DNA from: CAIYRG01 sp965247505
GTDB taxonomy: Bacteria > Pseudomonadota > Alphaproteobacteria > Micropepsales > Micropepsaceae
Assembly: GCA_965247505.1 (NCBI GenBank)
Contig: OZ252020.1
Location: 1,860,001-1,924,000, forward strand
Reading direction: 5' to 3'
DNA: 64,000 nucleotides
The notes below the pieces were generated by a model that had not been told where the DNA came from, did no database searches, and saw only the letters and a list, made by a program, of their open reading frames with translations. A program made the translations under genes and the position numbers. Of the stretch, positions 41,546 through 50,551 are shown piece after piece (position 1 is the stretch's first letter; each line of letters opens with the position of its first letter).

Positions 41546-42313
41546 GAAAATTCCATACAAGAAAAGCTTTGGACTGACGAAAATTGCAGTTAACTCTTCC
41601 ACCGCAATGAACTGAGTAAAAGCGGCAGCGCTTGCGCCAAGCATCGCGATGCAGGTGAAAAGACGTGGGCCGACTTTGGCGATAACGTCCTTCGCCAGCA
41701 ATTGATAAAGCGCAAACGCTATCGCTGCCGTCAGGACGAACGCGCTTCCAATGACGACATCTTCGCCTTGCATTGAAAATTTTCCGCGAAGATGAGCGCT
41801 AGTCCGAAAGAACTTGTCGCGAACGCGAAAAGCCCGCGCAGCTGTAGGCTCTGTCCAAAAAACATCGCACCAAATAGGACAACGAATAATGGGTAAGTGA
41901 AGAGAATAAGACGCTCAAATTGTGCCGTGATGTATTGCAGGCCCAAAAAGTCGGCATAACTTGCAAACCAATACCCCAATGCGCCAATGAGAGCAGATTG
42001 AAAAACGAGCTTTGCGGGCGGCAGCTCGCCATGACGCTTGGCACGGTCGCGCAATGAAAGCGCGCCGATCACGAGAAAGATGGGAAGTGCCAATCCCATG
42101 CGCAGAGCAAGCAGTGTCTTGGCACTTATGGTCTCGGCATAAGCGAGCTTGATGAAAATTGCCTTGGTCGAAAACAAAGCAGCGCCTGCCGCGGCAAAAA
42201 GATAGCCAAGCGAAACGCCATCGCCTGCCGGCGGCGGTTTATCGGGTAGGCTCGGCAGCGGCGATTCAGGCTCGGTTTCCATTACGCCGATTGCGCTTTC
42301 TAATTGGCTTACT

Positions 42314-43222
42314 TCATGCTCTGGGGTGAGCGGCTTCGTAAACGGCGAGAATCTGCTCGCCCTCGACCTCGGTGTATTTCTGGGTGGTGGAAAGCGAGGC
42401 GTGACCCAGAAGCTCCTGCACGCTGCGAAGATCGCCACCATGCTTTAAAAGATGTGTTGCGAAGGAGTGGCGAAGCGCATGAGGCGTTGCGCTGGCCGGC
42501 AGGCCAAGTCTGCCGCGCAGGCGTTGCATCAAGCCTTGGGCGTCCCGCGCACTCATCGGTTTTCCTGTCCGGGAAAGAAACAACGCACCGCTCTTTTCGC
42601 CGGTGAATGGCGCCAACGCCGCATAGGCCGAAACGGCCTCGCGCACGCTCGGCAAAACTGGCACGGCGCGTTCTTTGTTACCCTTTCCCAAAACGATTAG
42701 AGAATCAGACAGAGGAACGCCGCGTTTTTTTATGCGCAGCGCCTCTGAAATGCGAAGCCCAGTTCCATAAAGAAGGGTCACCAAGGCCGTGTCACGCGCA
42801 GCGATCCATGGAACCTCGTTTTCGCCAGCTTCCTCGATCGTGCGCGCAACGTCCGTTTCGCTGATCGGGCGGGGAAGAGTTCTCGGTAGTTTCGGCGAGC
42901 GAATAGCGCGAAGCGGCGCACCGTCGGCAAGCTTTTCGCGCGCGAGATAGCGGTAGAAGGAACGAAGCGCAGCCATCGCCCGTTGAATGCCGCGCGGACC
43001 CAACCCCTCCTTTCGCCGCCTCGTAAGAAATGCCCTGACGTCAGCAGGCGAAAGTCCTTGTAGAGTTGAGAGTGTCACGCGGGCGCCGCGATGATCGCTT
43101 AAAAAAGCGAGAAACCGTTCTGAATCATCTTTGTAAGCGCGCAATGTGTGCGGACTGGAGCGCCGCTCATGCGCAAGCACCGCGAGCCAAGCCGCTTTTA
43201 ATTCTTCGACGGATTGAGCCAT
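42314..43222 (-). CDS. xerC: Tyrosine recombinase XerC
   Basis: XerC acts with XerD at dif to resolve chromosome dimers. From the ATG at 43222 (MAQSVEELKAAW) the protein has about 302 residues. The N-terminal SAM-like domain has SPHTLRAYKDDSERFLAFL. The catalytic set is complete: R157 in GTGLRISEAL, K183 in GKGNKERAVP, H248 and R251 in HALRHSFATH, H274 in LLGHASLSTTQ, and Tyr 283. It overlaps the upstream DUF484 gene by 25 bases, a pairing conserved from Pseudomonas to Alphaproteobacteria. A longer frame to 43297 lacks homology. Confidence 0.95.
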   Translation of the reverse strand: MAQSVEELKAAWLAVLAHERRSSPHTLRAYKDDSERFLAFLSDHRGARVTLSTLQGLSPADVRAFLTRRRKEGLGPRGIQRAMAALRSFYRYLAREKLADGAPLRAIRSPKLPRTLPRPISETDVARTIEEAGENEVPWIAARDTALVTLLYGTGLRISEALRIKKRGVPLSDSLIVLGKGNKERAVPVLPSVREAVSAYAALAPFTGEKSGALFLSRTGKPMSARDAQGLMQRLRGRLGLPASATPHALRHSFATHLLKHGGDLRSVQELLGHASLSTTQKYTEVEGEQILAVYEAAHPRA

Positions 43223-43908
43223 GCGCGTATCGTTGATTCCAACGCACGTACGAAATACGCGATCTCGCGCGTTTCGCCGTTTCCGTCGAAACGGCATTCG
43301 TCTCGCGATCCTACTGCGAAGAGAGCAGGCGGTGTCTTCGGCCCAAAACGCATACGAAAGACTGCAACGCTCTGAATCTGAGCCGCCGCCGGGTATAGCG
43401 CCCTTGATGCTTCCCGGGCCAAAACTGCACTTGGATTTTCATGCGCGATGAGTTTGCCGACTAGCCCCGGATGCAGAAGGCTTATACCCGCCTTACCGAG
43501 ATCTAGTTGGGCATCACTTTCGACGCCGATCGAGACAAAATCGGCGTTCAGCGAGGATGCCGCGTTGCGTGCAACCGCTATCGCACCTTCAAAGGAATTA
43601 GAGGCGATCAGATTGAGCACAAGCCGTTTTACGCTCTCACGGGTTGGAATGGCGTTGTCCGAGAAACTGCCATCCGAATTATGGAGGAGCCCGTCACGCT
43701 CGGATTTCAGTGCGGCAAGTTCGGCCGTCAGCTTTCCGATAACGAAATGCTGGTAGTCTTTTAAGTTCGTATCGCCGGTGAAGCGCTCGGGAAGCAGCAG
43801 CGCGAGCCTCTCCGGGTCTTCGGCGATTCTTTGCCGATGCATCCGCAAATAGGCTTTGACCGCTTCTGCGGCCGCCTCGCGGGGCTCTAAATATTCGGCG
43901 CGATCCAT
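43198..43908 (-). CDS. DUF484 family protein
   Basis: This 236-residue protein has an N-terminal helical hairpin (AVKAYLRMHRQRIAEDPERL) and LLLPER. A coiled-coil segment follows (DYQHFVIGKLTAELAALKSE), then a GAF-like C-terminal domain (NSFEGAIAVARNAASSLNAD ... FAVGSRDECRFDGNGETREI). DUF484 proteins are always encoded beside xerC, but their function is not known. The stop lies inside the xerC start region, so translation is probably coupled. Confidence 0.92.
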   Translation of the reverse strand: MDRAEYLEPREAAAEAVKAYLRMHRQRIAEDPERLALLLPERFTGDTNLKDYQHFVIGKLTAELAALKSERDGLLHNSDGSFSDNAIPTRESVKRLVLNLIASNSFEGAIAVARNAASSLNADFVSIGVESDAQLDLGKAGISLLHPGLVGKLIAHENPSAVLAREASRALYPAAAQIQSVAVFRMRFGPKTPPALFAVGSRDECRFDGNGETREIAYFVRALESTIRAWLNPSKN

Positions 43909-43961
43909 TCTGTCCCCTAATTGTTCGGGTACTTCCGAATCGCCTCATTATAGAGCGTTGA

Positions 43962-44615
43962 TTATAAAATAGATTGCCCGGTTTTCTTCCAATCTTCGAG
44001 AAACGCCGCCAATCCCTTATCGGTCAAGGGGTGCTGCGCTAGGGCGCGGAATAGGGAAGGTGGAAGCGTGGCAACATCCGCACCTGCAAGAGCGGCATCG
44101 CGAATATGCATGGTGTGGCGGATCGAGGCGGCGAGAATCTCAGTTTGAAAGCTGTAATTGTCGAAAATCTCGCGGATTTCGCGGATAAGCTCCATTCCGT
44201 CTTGGCCGACATCGTCGAGCCTGCCGATAAAGGGCGACACGAAAGTAGCGCCGGCTTTGGCGGCCAAAAGCGCCTGATTTGGCGAAAAACATAGGGTAAC
44301 GTTAACTTTATGCCCATCTGAAGTAAGCGTTTTGCAGGCTGTTAAGCCGTCCCAAGTCAGGGGAACCTTGATGGTGATATTGGGGGCGATGGCGGCCAGC
44401 TTTTTGCCTTCTGAAATCATTTCGGCCGATTTCAGGGCCGTGACCTCTGCGCTGACGGATCCGGGCACCAATTTGCAGATTGTGGCCAGCGCATCGACAA
44501 GCGAAAGCCCGGTTTTCGCCGCGAGCGAAGGATTGGTGGTCACACCGTCGACGAGGCCGGTGGCCACAAGAGCTTCAATCTCCTTCGGATCGGCCGAATC
44601 GAGAAACAATTTCAT
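43962..44615 (-). CDS. Transaldolase / fructose-6-phosphate aldolase family (TalB-like small type)
   Basis: This 217-residue Schiff-base aldolase begins MKLFLDSADPKEIEALVATG, followed by VDGVTTNPSLAAKTG. The catalytic Lys 83 is in NITIKVPLTWDGLTA, and VNVTLCFSPNQALLAAKAGA, FVSPFIGRLDD, TEILAASIRH and GADVATLPPSLF follow. Small enzymes of this family act either as transaldolase in the pentose-phosphate pathway or as fructose-6-phosphate aldolase. The alphaproteobacterial ones beside priA/xerC are usually annotated as transaldolase. It is divergent from priA. Confidence 0.93.
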   Translation of the reverse strand: MKLFLDSADPKEIEALVATGLVDGVTTNPSLAAKTGLSLVDALATICKLVPGSVSAEVTALKSAEMISEGKKLAAIAPNITIKVPLTWDGLTACKTLTSDGHKVNVTLCFSPNQALLAAKAGATFVSPFIGRLDDVGQDGMELIREIREIFDNYSFQTEILAASIRHTMHIRDAALAGADVATLPPSLFRALAQHPLTDKGLAAFLEDWKKTGQSIL

Positions 44616-44726
44616 CCTTGCCCCCTAAATCCTTTTCTGGTGCTCCACCCTTGACCGCTGGGGAGCATCGCCGAAAGTGGTGTTACGTCCGGCACCCATT
44701 TACAAAACTAGGCTTATCTGGCGCCT

Positions 44727-46904
44727 TTGTCCGCTATGTCGACCACAAACCCTGCCTCGCGCGCAAGCGTTCTGATCCCGCTCCCATTACGCGGGACATA
44801 TGATTATCTCATTTCCGGCCCTTTTGAGCGTGGCCGCCTGCTACGCGCGCCTTTGGGAAAGCGAGAGCTTTTGGCCGCTTCATGGGGCCCGGCATCAGGC
44901 GAAGTGCCTGCGGAAAAATTACGTGAAGCAATAGCGCTCGAACCAAAGCAATGCCTTTCACCCGCGCTTTGCGATTTCATCGACTGGGTCGCTCAATACA
45001 CATTAAGCCCACCCGGTGCGGTGCTGGCGCAGGCGCTTCGGATTTTGAGCGCGTTCGATCCTGAAAAGCCTAGGCCGGCATTTCGTATCGGAAAGAATAT
45101 CCCAGGGCGCCGGAGCGCCGCGCGTGCGCGTGTTCTGGCGCTGATGGCGGACGGCCTCCCGCGTACCAACTCCGAGATTGTGCGCGAGGCGGGTGTGAGC
45201 TCCGGCGTTGTGAGTGCGCTCGCAAAATCCGGCGCGCTGGGAAAAGTATTATTGCCAGAGTTTGTACCCTTCGCCGCGCCTGATCCTAAATTCGATCACG
45301 TTGTGCTGTCCAGCGATCAATTGTCTGCCGCAACGCATCTTCGCGCAGGCGTGAAGAGGCATGAATATTCCGCTCATTTGCTCGACGGCGTGACGGGCTC
45401 GGGGAAAACCGAATGCTATTTTGAGGCGGTTGCCGAGTCCTTAACTCAGAATCTGCAAGCACTCATACTTCTTCCCGAGATTGCGCTGACTGTGCAGTTT
45501 CTCGATCGCTTCGCCGTGCGCTTTGGCTGCCGCCCTGCGGAGTGGCACTCCGACATGAGCGAGCGCGAGCGTCGTCATACCTATCGCGCGGTGATGAGCG
45601 GCGAAGCGCGCATTGTCGCGGGTGCGCGCTCTGCACTGTTTTTACCGTTCAAAGATCTTGGGCTCATCGTCGTAGATGAAGAGCACGACCACGCCTACAA
45701 ACAAGAAGAAGGGGTCATCTATAACGCACGCGACATGGCTGTCGTACGCGCGCGCTTAGAAAACTGCCCGATCATTCTTTCCAGTGCTACGCCCTCGCTC
45801 GAGACTTATCTCAACGCAAAGAACAATCGCTACGAATGGGCAAAGCTCCCCTCGCGCCACGGCGCCGCGTCTATGCCCGAGGTCGAATTGGTAGATTTAC
45901 GAGAACACGCAGAGCCGGGGAAATATATTTCGAAGCCGCTTCTCTTGGCTTTGGAGCAAGTCATAGATGCGGGCGAGCAAGCGCTTTTGTTTCTTAATCG
46001 ACGCGGCTATGCGCCGCTGACCTTGTGTGAGGCCTGTGGCCACAAGGAAACGTGCCGCAACTGTTCGGCTTGGCTTGTCGAGCATCGCTACCGCGGACGC
46101 CTTGTTTGTCATCATTGCGGCTTTGAGACCAAGCGACCCGAACATTGCCCCGAATGCGAAGCAGAGGGTTCCTTCATTGCTTGCGGCCCCGGAGTCGAAA
46201 GAGTGGCCGACGAATTTCGCGACGCCTTCCCCGGCGCGCGGCTTGCGATCGCCTCAAGCGATACGCTCACCAGTCCAAAAGAAACCCGCCTCGTTATAGA
46301 GGCATTTGGCCGCGGCGAGATCGACGTGATGATCGGAACGCAGATCGTTGCAAAAGGCCATCATTTTCCACAGCTTACCTTGGTCGGTGTGATCGATGCG
46401 GATTTGGGCGGCGCCGGCGGCGATCCGAGAAGTGCCGAACGCAGTTTTCAGCTTCTTTATCAGGTAGCGGGCCGCGCCGGGCGTGCGGAAAAGCCGGGCC
46501 GCGTGTTTGTTCAAACCCGCAATCCAGACGATCCCATAATGCAGACGCTGAAAGCTGGGTCGCGTGATGATTTTCTCGATCGTGAAACGCAATCGCGCAG
46601 CCGGGCTTCCACCCCGCCTTTCGGTCGCTTGGCGGCGCTGATTCTCTCGGGGCGCGATGGAGACAAAGTGCGCGGGACGGGGCGCCAGCTGGCGGCCTCG
46701 GCTCCCAAAGTAAAAGGCGTGCGCGTTTGGGGCCCTGCGCCGGCTTTTTATCAAATGCTGCGCGGGAAAACGCGTGAACGCCTTTTGGTGCAGGCCGAGC
46801 GCAATATCGACATTCAGGATTATTTGCGGGCCTGGCTTGCACCGCAGAAGATTCCCTCAACCGTGCGGCTCGCTATTGATGTCGATCCGATGAGCTTTTT
46901 CTAA
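44727..46904 (+). CDS. priA: Primosomal protein N' (replication restart helicase PriA)
   Basis: PriA reloads the replisome at stalled forks. The 725-residue protein has the N-terminal 3'-binding domain (VLIPLPLRGTYDYLI), Walker A GVTGSGKTE at 221-229 and Walker B DEEH at 317-320. The aromatic-rich loop is DHAYKQEEGVIYNARDMAVV. Eight zinc-binding cysteines lie in CEACGHKETCRNC, CHHCG and CPECEAEG, and QIVAKGHHFPQLTLV and YQVAGRAGRAEKPG complete the helicase set. ATG 44736 is an alternative start. It converges on leuC, nine bases away. Confidence 0.96.
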   Translation: MSAMSTTNPASRASVLIPLPLRGTYDYLISGPFERGRLLRAPLGKRELLAASWGPASGEVPAEKLREAIALEPKQCLSPALCDFIDWVAQYTLSPPGAVLAQALRILSAFDPEKPRPAFRIGKNIPGRRSAARARVLALMADGLPRTNSEIVREAGVSSGVVSALAKSGALGKVLLPEFVPFAAPDPKFDHVVLSSDQLSAATHLRAGVKRHEYSAHLLDGVTGSGKTECYFEAVAESLTQNLQALILLPEIALTVQFLDRFAVRFGCRPAEWHSDMSERERRHTYRAVMSGEARIVAGARSALFLPFKDLGLIVVDEEHDHAYKQEEGVIYNARDMAVVRARLENCPIILSSATPSLETYLNAKNNRYEWAKLPSRHGAASMPEVELVDLREHAEPGKYISKPLLLALEQVIDAGEQALLFLNRRGYAPLTLCEACGHKETCRNCSAWLVEHRYRGRLVCHHCGFETKRPEHCPECEAEGSFIACGPGVERVADEFRDAFPGARLAIASSDTLTSPKETRLVIEAFGRGEIDVMIGTQIVAKGHHFPQLTLVGVIDADLGGAGGDPRSAERSFQLLYQVAGRAGRAEKPGRVFVQTRNPDDPIMQTLKAGSRDDFLDRETQSRSRASTPPFGRLAALILSGRDGDKVRGTGRQLAASAPKVKGVRVWGPAPAFYQMLRGKTRERLLVQAERNIDIQDYLRAWLAPQKIPSTVRLAIDVDPMSFF

Positions 46905-46912
46905 AGGTGCGC

Positions 46913-48334
46913 TTACTGAAACTCGCGTACATCGGCGAGATGGCCTGCGATGGCGGAAGCTGCCGCCATGGCCGGGCTCATCAAATGGGTGCGCCCGCCG
47001 CGGCCCTGCCGCCCCTCGAAATTTCGGTTTGAAGTCGAAGCGCAGCGCTCGCCAGGCTCCAGGCGGTCTGCATTCATCGCTAGACACATCGAGCATCCCG
47101 GCTCGCGCCATTCGAAGTCTGCGGCGGTAAAGATTTTGTCGAGTCCTTCTGATTCCGCCTCTTCTTTGACCAAACCAGAGCCCGGCACGACCATCGCGCC
47201 GACATGGGCCGCGACTTTTCGGCCCTTTTGCAATTGGTGCTCGACGATTTTTGCCGCTTCGCGCAAATCTTCAATGCGGCCATTGGTACAGGAGCCGATG
47301 AACGCGCGGTCAATCTGGATTGATCTAAATTCCGTTCCGGGGGCGAGCGCCATGTATTCCAGAGCACGTTCGATTCCTTCGCGCTTGCCGGCGTCTGTCT
47401 CTTCGGCCGGATCGGGAACCCGCCCGGTGATAGGCAGCGCCTGTTCCGGACTGGTACCCCAAGTCACCATCGGAGCGATGTCCGAGGCATTGAGTTTTAT
47501 TTCGGAATCGAACTTCGCGCCGTCATCCGATTTTAATGTCCGCCAATGGGCGACAGCCGCTTCAAAAGCCGCAGCTTTAGGTGAGCGCGCCCGACCGCGC
47601 ACATAATCGAATGTTGTTTCATCGGGCGCGATAAGTCCTGCGCGCGCGCCACCTTCAATCGACATGTTGCAAACGGTCATGCGCCCTTCCATCGAAAGCG
47701 CTCGAATTGCATCGCCGGCATACTCGATGACATGGCCGGTGCCGCCTGCGGTTCCGATCTTCGCGATGATGGTAAGAATAATATCTTTCGCGCGCACACC
47801 GATGGGCAGCGATCCGTCGACCGAAATGCGCATGTTTTTGGACGGGTTCGCGAGCAAGGTTTGCGTTGCCAGAACATGTTCCACTTCGGAAGTTCCGACA
47901 CCAAAAGCCAGCGCGCCGAACGCGCCATGCGTCGCGGTATGCGAATCACCGCACACGATGGTTGTACCGGGCAGCGTCCAGCCCTGTTCCGGTCCAACGA
48001 TATGAACAATGCCCTGACGAATATCATCCATCGAAAAATACTCGATGCCGAATTCCTCGGCGTTGTTCGCAAGCGTTTGAATTTGAAGCGCCGATTCCGG
48101 ATCGCTGATCCCTTCGGCCCGGTTGGTTGTCGGCACGTTGTGATCGGCAACCGCCAATGTGAGTTCGGGGCGCCGCGCTTTACGCCCTGCGTCGCGCAAA
48201 CCCTCAAAAGCTTGCGCACTCGTGACCTCGTGGACGAGGTGACGATCAACATAAAGAACGCTGGCCTCGCCGGGGGCCTCGTGGACGAGGTGGCTTTCCC
48301 ATATTTTGTCGTAAAGCGTCTTCGGGCTACTCAT
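46913..48334 (-). CDS. leuC: 3-isopropylmalate dehydratase large subunit
   Basis: LeuC with LeuD isomerises 2- to 3-isopropylmalate in leucine synthesis. The protein has about 473 residues: SPKTLYDKIWESHLVH, YVDRHLVHEVTSAQAFEGLR, GQTIVCGDSHT (here GTTIVCGDSHTATHGAFGAL), MSIEGGARAGLIAPDETTF and FIGSCTNGR. The second pair of cluster cysteines is in GCSMCLAMN, completing the [4Fe-4S] set with the SCTNG Cys. The start at 48334 begins the conserved domain; a TTG at 48367 adds 11 residues. leuD is not in the window. Confidence 0.96.
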   Translation of the reverse strand: MSSPKTLYDKIWESHLVHEAPGEASVLYVDRHLVHEVTSAQAFEGLRDAGRKARRPELTLAVADHNVPTTNRAEGISDPESALQIQTLANNAEEFGIEYFSMDDIRQGIVHIVGPEQGWTLPGTTIVCGDSHTATHGAFGALAFGVGTSEVEHVLATQTLLANPSKNMRISVDGSLPIGVRAKDIILTIIAKIGTAGGTGHVIEYAGDAIRALSMEGRMTVCNMSIEGGARAGLIAPDETTFDYVRGRARSPKAAAFEAAVAHWRTLKSDDGAKFDSEIKLNASDIAPMVTWGTSPEQALPITGRVPDPAEETDAGKREGIERALEYMALAPGTEFRSIQIDRAFIGSCTNGRIEDLREAAKIVEHQLQKGRKVAAHVGAMVVPGSGLVKEEAESEGLDKIFTAADFEWREPGCSMCLAMNADRLEPGERCASTSNRNFEGRQGRGGRTHLMSPAMAAASAIAGHLADVREFQ

Positions 48335-48676
48335 GCTTTCAAACTTCCGTTTATCTGTGGCGGTCAATGCTGTTGCTCGCTGTGCGCTATGAACATCGAA
48401 ATTCGGTTTGGCTCAAGCCCCTTCGGCGACAAGGCCGGCTTCGGGGCAGCCGGTGCAGGAATAGGGAACGGCAACAAACATCTGACCGCTCACCTCTTTC
48501 CTTAGGGCGGCTGGAGAGGCAAAACCTGCAAAAAAGCCCTTTCTCTGTCGTTTAATTGTTCCTGCGACGCTCGGCGCAGCGCGGCTCTTGAAAGAATGTG
48601 ATATTGGGTTGATCGAATTGGATTTCCGGGCAGCTTCGATTTATTCGCTAACTGCGCCAGGGCATAGGAGGATTTT
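48335..48676. other. Intergenic region between leuC and the copper chaperone gene
   Basis: These 342 bases separate divergent leuC and the PCu(A)C gene and should hold both promoters. I see no gene, no leucine-rich leader peptide and no clear terminator. An AGGAGG site at 48667-48672 serves the gene on the right. Confidence 0.4.
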
Positions 48677-49222
48677 ATGAAGCAAAGAGGGCAAATCCGC
48701 AGCGCGCTGATCGCCGTCTGCTTAGGCGTTGCCTTGATTGGCGCCGGACCAGCAATGGCGGCAGAGGATGCAGACGCCGAAGCGGTCGGGGATGAGCAGA
48801 CTGAGGCGGAAGAAGCCGCCGCTGCCGCTATCACCGAGGCTCGGGCCAACATTTCTATTTCCAATGCATGGACTCGGGCGACGCCCGGAAACGCCACGAA
48901 TGCTGCGGTCTATCTGCGAATCGGCAATATCGGCGAGGACGCCGAGCGGCTGATCGGCGTGCGGGCAGAGATGTCCGAGCGGGTTATGATTCATTCCGGT
49001 GGAGGGCAAATGGCCGCCATTGAGGCACTCGATATTCCGGCAGAGGACGCGGTTTTATTTGCGCCCAATGACAATCACATCATGCTGATGGATTTGCGCG
49101 CGCCATTGCTGGAAGACGATACCTTTCTGGTTCAGCTCGAGTTCGAGAACGGCGGTTCACAGGCGGTTTCGGTGCGAGTTCTTGCGGCGAACGCCGTGGG
49201 GCCGACCGCGTCAGGGGGGTGA
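48677..49222 (+). CDS. Copper chaperone PCu(A)C, periplasmic
   Basis: PCu(A)C proteins deliver Cu(I) to cytochrome oxidase in the periplasm. The 181-residue product has a signal peptide (AVCLGVALIGAGPAMA), an acidic Ala/Glu-rich linker, then the cupredoxin-like domain. That domain shows ISNAWTRATPGNATNAAVYL, RVMIHSGGGQMAAIEALDIP and PNDNHIMLMDLRAPLLEDD. The ligand pattern H...M...H-x-M is present in those last two stretches. An AGGAGG site lies five bases before the ATG. No cox genes are adjacent. Confidence 0.9.
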   Translation: MKQRGQIRSALIAVCLGVALIGAGPAMAAEDADAEAVGDEQTEAEEAAAAAITEARANISISNAWTRATPGNATNAAVYLRIGNIGEDAERLIGVRAEMSERVMIHSGGGQMAAIEALDIPAEDAVLFAPNDNHIMLMDLRAPLLEDDTFLVQLEFENGGSQAVSVRVLAANAVGPTASGG

Positions 49223-49282
49223 GCGCAGGAGATGTCACCTCCGGCGCAACCGAATAAAGCCTGTTGGCTGGCCGATTTCGAC

Positions 49283-49519
49283 TCAAAAATCGGAGGCAAT
49301 CCCCTTCTTTTGCCAATCGCCATAGCGGGTGGGCTCGGGTCCTTTTGGCCCGTTGACCTCTTTGGCTCTTGGAGCGGGAGCTTTTGAAGCAGGCGGAGCG
49401 TTTTCGCGGCGCCGCGCCTCGGCCTCGGCAAGCGCCCTTTGGGCCTCCGGGGTAAGATGCGGGCGCGGCGCGGCTTTCTTGGCGCACTCTGCGCCCACTC
49501 TCTTTTTCTTCTCGTCCAT
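49283..49519 (-). CDS. SDHAF4-like protein (DUF1674)
   Basis: This is a small protein of 78-79 residues ending NGPKGPEPTRYGDWQKKGIA, the hallmark of DUF1674. Mitochondrial SDHAF4/Sdh8 helps assemble flavinylated succinate dehydrogenase, and the bacterial relatives are presumed to do the same. The N-terminal half is Ala/Glu/Lys-rich and probably disordered. Either of two adjacent ATGs (49522 or 49519) can start it. It is divergent from htpX, as in other Alphaproteobacteria. Confidence 0.88.
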   Translation of the reverse strand: MDEKKKRVGAECAKKAAPRPHLTPEAQRALAEAEARRRENAPPASKAPAPRAKEVNGPKGPEPTRYGDWQKKGIASDF

Positions 49520-49614
49520 CATACCTACATAAGTTAAGTGCCCGCGATTGTCCTATTCCAATAGGTGGGGCCACATCACATCATGGGTTAGGGAGCGCGT
49601 TAAAGGTAACGCTT

Positions 49615-50484
49615 ATGAATATTTTCCGCACTGGAATCTTGATGGCCACTATGACAGGCCTCTTTCTTGCCGCCGGGTTCTTGCTTGGAGGGCAGATCGG
49701 CATGGTGATCACCTTTCTGATCGCTGTGGGCATAAATTTCTACTCTTACTGGAATTCGGACAAACTTGTCCTCAAAATGTATCGCGCTCGCGAGGTCGAT
49801 GGGCGCACATCGCCTGATCTCTTTCGCATGGTAGAGCGGCTTTCACAGAACGCCGGGCTGCCAATGCCAAAAGTCTATGTCGCGGATAATCCGCAGCCCA
49901 ACGCTTTCGCGACCGGACGCAATCCTGCGCATGCGGCGGTTTGCGCGACGACGGGATTACTACAGCGCCTTAGTTCGGAGGAAGTCGCGGGCGTCATGGC
50001 CCATGAGCTGGCCCATGTGAAGAACCGCGACACGCTCACCATGACAATCGCAGCAACGATTGCAGGCGCGATCGCCATGCTCGGCAATATTGCCTTCTTC
50101 ATGGGCGATCACCGCAACAGCCCTCTTGGGTTTGTGGGAATTCTTCTCGTCATCATCGTGATGCCGTTGGCGGCGGCGCTTATACAAATGGCAATAAGTC
50201 GCGCACGCGAATATGAAGCCGACCGCGTAGGAGCACAGATATCGGGCCGCCCGCTTTGGCTTGCCTCGGCATTGCAGCGGATACAATCCGCTGCAGGCCA
50301 GATCGCGAACGAGGCTGCGGAAGGCCATCCGGCGGCCTCACACACGTTCATCATCAATCCATTGAGCGGCGGAAAGTTTCGCGGACTATTCACCACCCAT
50401 CCTTCGACAGAAGAACGCGTGCGGCGCCTGAGCGCCATGGCGGGGGAATTGGGGCAAACGCCGGCGGCAGGGCCTTGGAGCTAG
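49615..50484 (+). CDS. htpX: Membrane zinc metalloprotease HtpX
   Basis: HtpX degrades damaged inner-membrane proteins. The 289-residue protein has two N-terminal TM segments (about 7-24 and 28-46). The zinc site HELAH is at 130-134, with the third ligand Glu in REYEADRVGA. Two further TM segments lie at 143-165 and 174-195, and the C-terminal NPLSGGKFRGLFTTHPSTEE motif is present. AAAGG precedes the ATG. rsmB follows after 67 bases, the standard neighbour. Confidence 0.95.
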   Translation: MNIFRTGILMATMTGLFLAAGFLLGGQIGMVITFLIAVGINFYSYWNSDKLVLKMYRAREVDGRTSPDLFRMVERLSQNAGLPMPKVYVADNPQPNAFATGRNPAHAAVCATTGLLQRLSSEEVAGVMAHELAHVKNRDTLTMTIAATIAGAIAMLGNIAFFMGDHRNSPLGFVGILLVIIVMPLAAALIQMAISRAREYEADRVGAQISGRPLWLASALQRIQSAAGQIANEAAEGHPAASHTFIINPLSGGKFRGLFTTHPSTEERVRRLSAMAGELGQTPAAGPWS

Positions 50485-50551
50485 TCGGCACGTCAAAATT
50501 GGCTGAGGCTTGGTCCGTGGGCGTCGGCGCTCTTGATTTCGGCAAGCGCGC

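Larger units (their letters stand above)
40216..42282 (-). pseudogene. EamA-family (DMT) transporter broken by IS1595 copy 3 and a frameshift
   Basis: The gene begins at ATG 42282, 31 bases after xerC. It reads through SLGYLFAAAGAALFSTKAIF and several TM segments to about 41770, where the frame shifts by one base (ENF in one frame, MQGEDVVIGSAF in the next). It then reads on to 41554 where the IS enters. After the element, GIFIAIFATVLPSFFLSEAL resumes the same frame and runs to TAG at 40216-40218, with TGVIGTLSPLVTIILAALIL as the second EamA repeat. Removing the IS and one 8-bp repeat rejoins the frame exactly. The frameshift is separate and might be a sequencing error. Confidence 0.9.
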
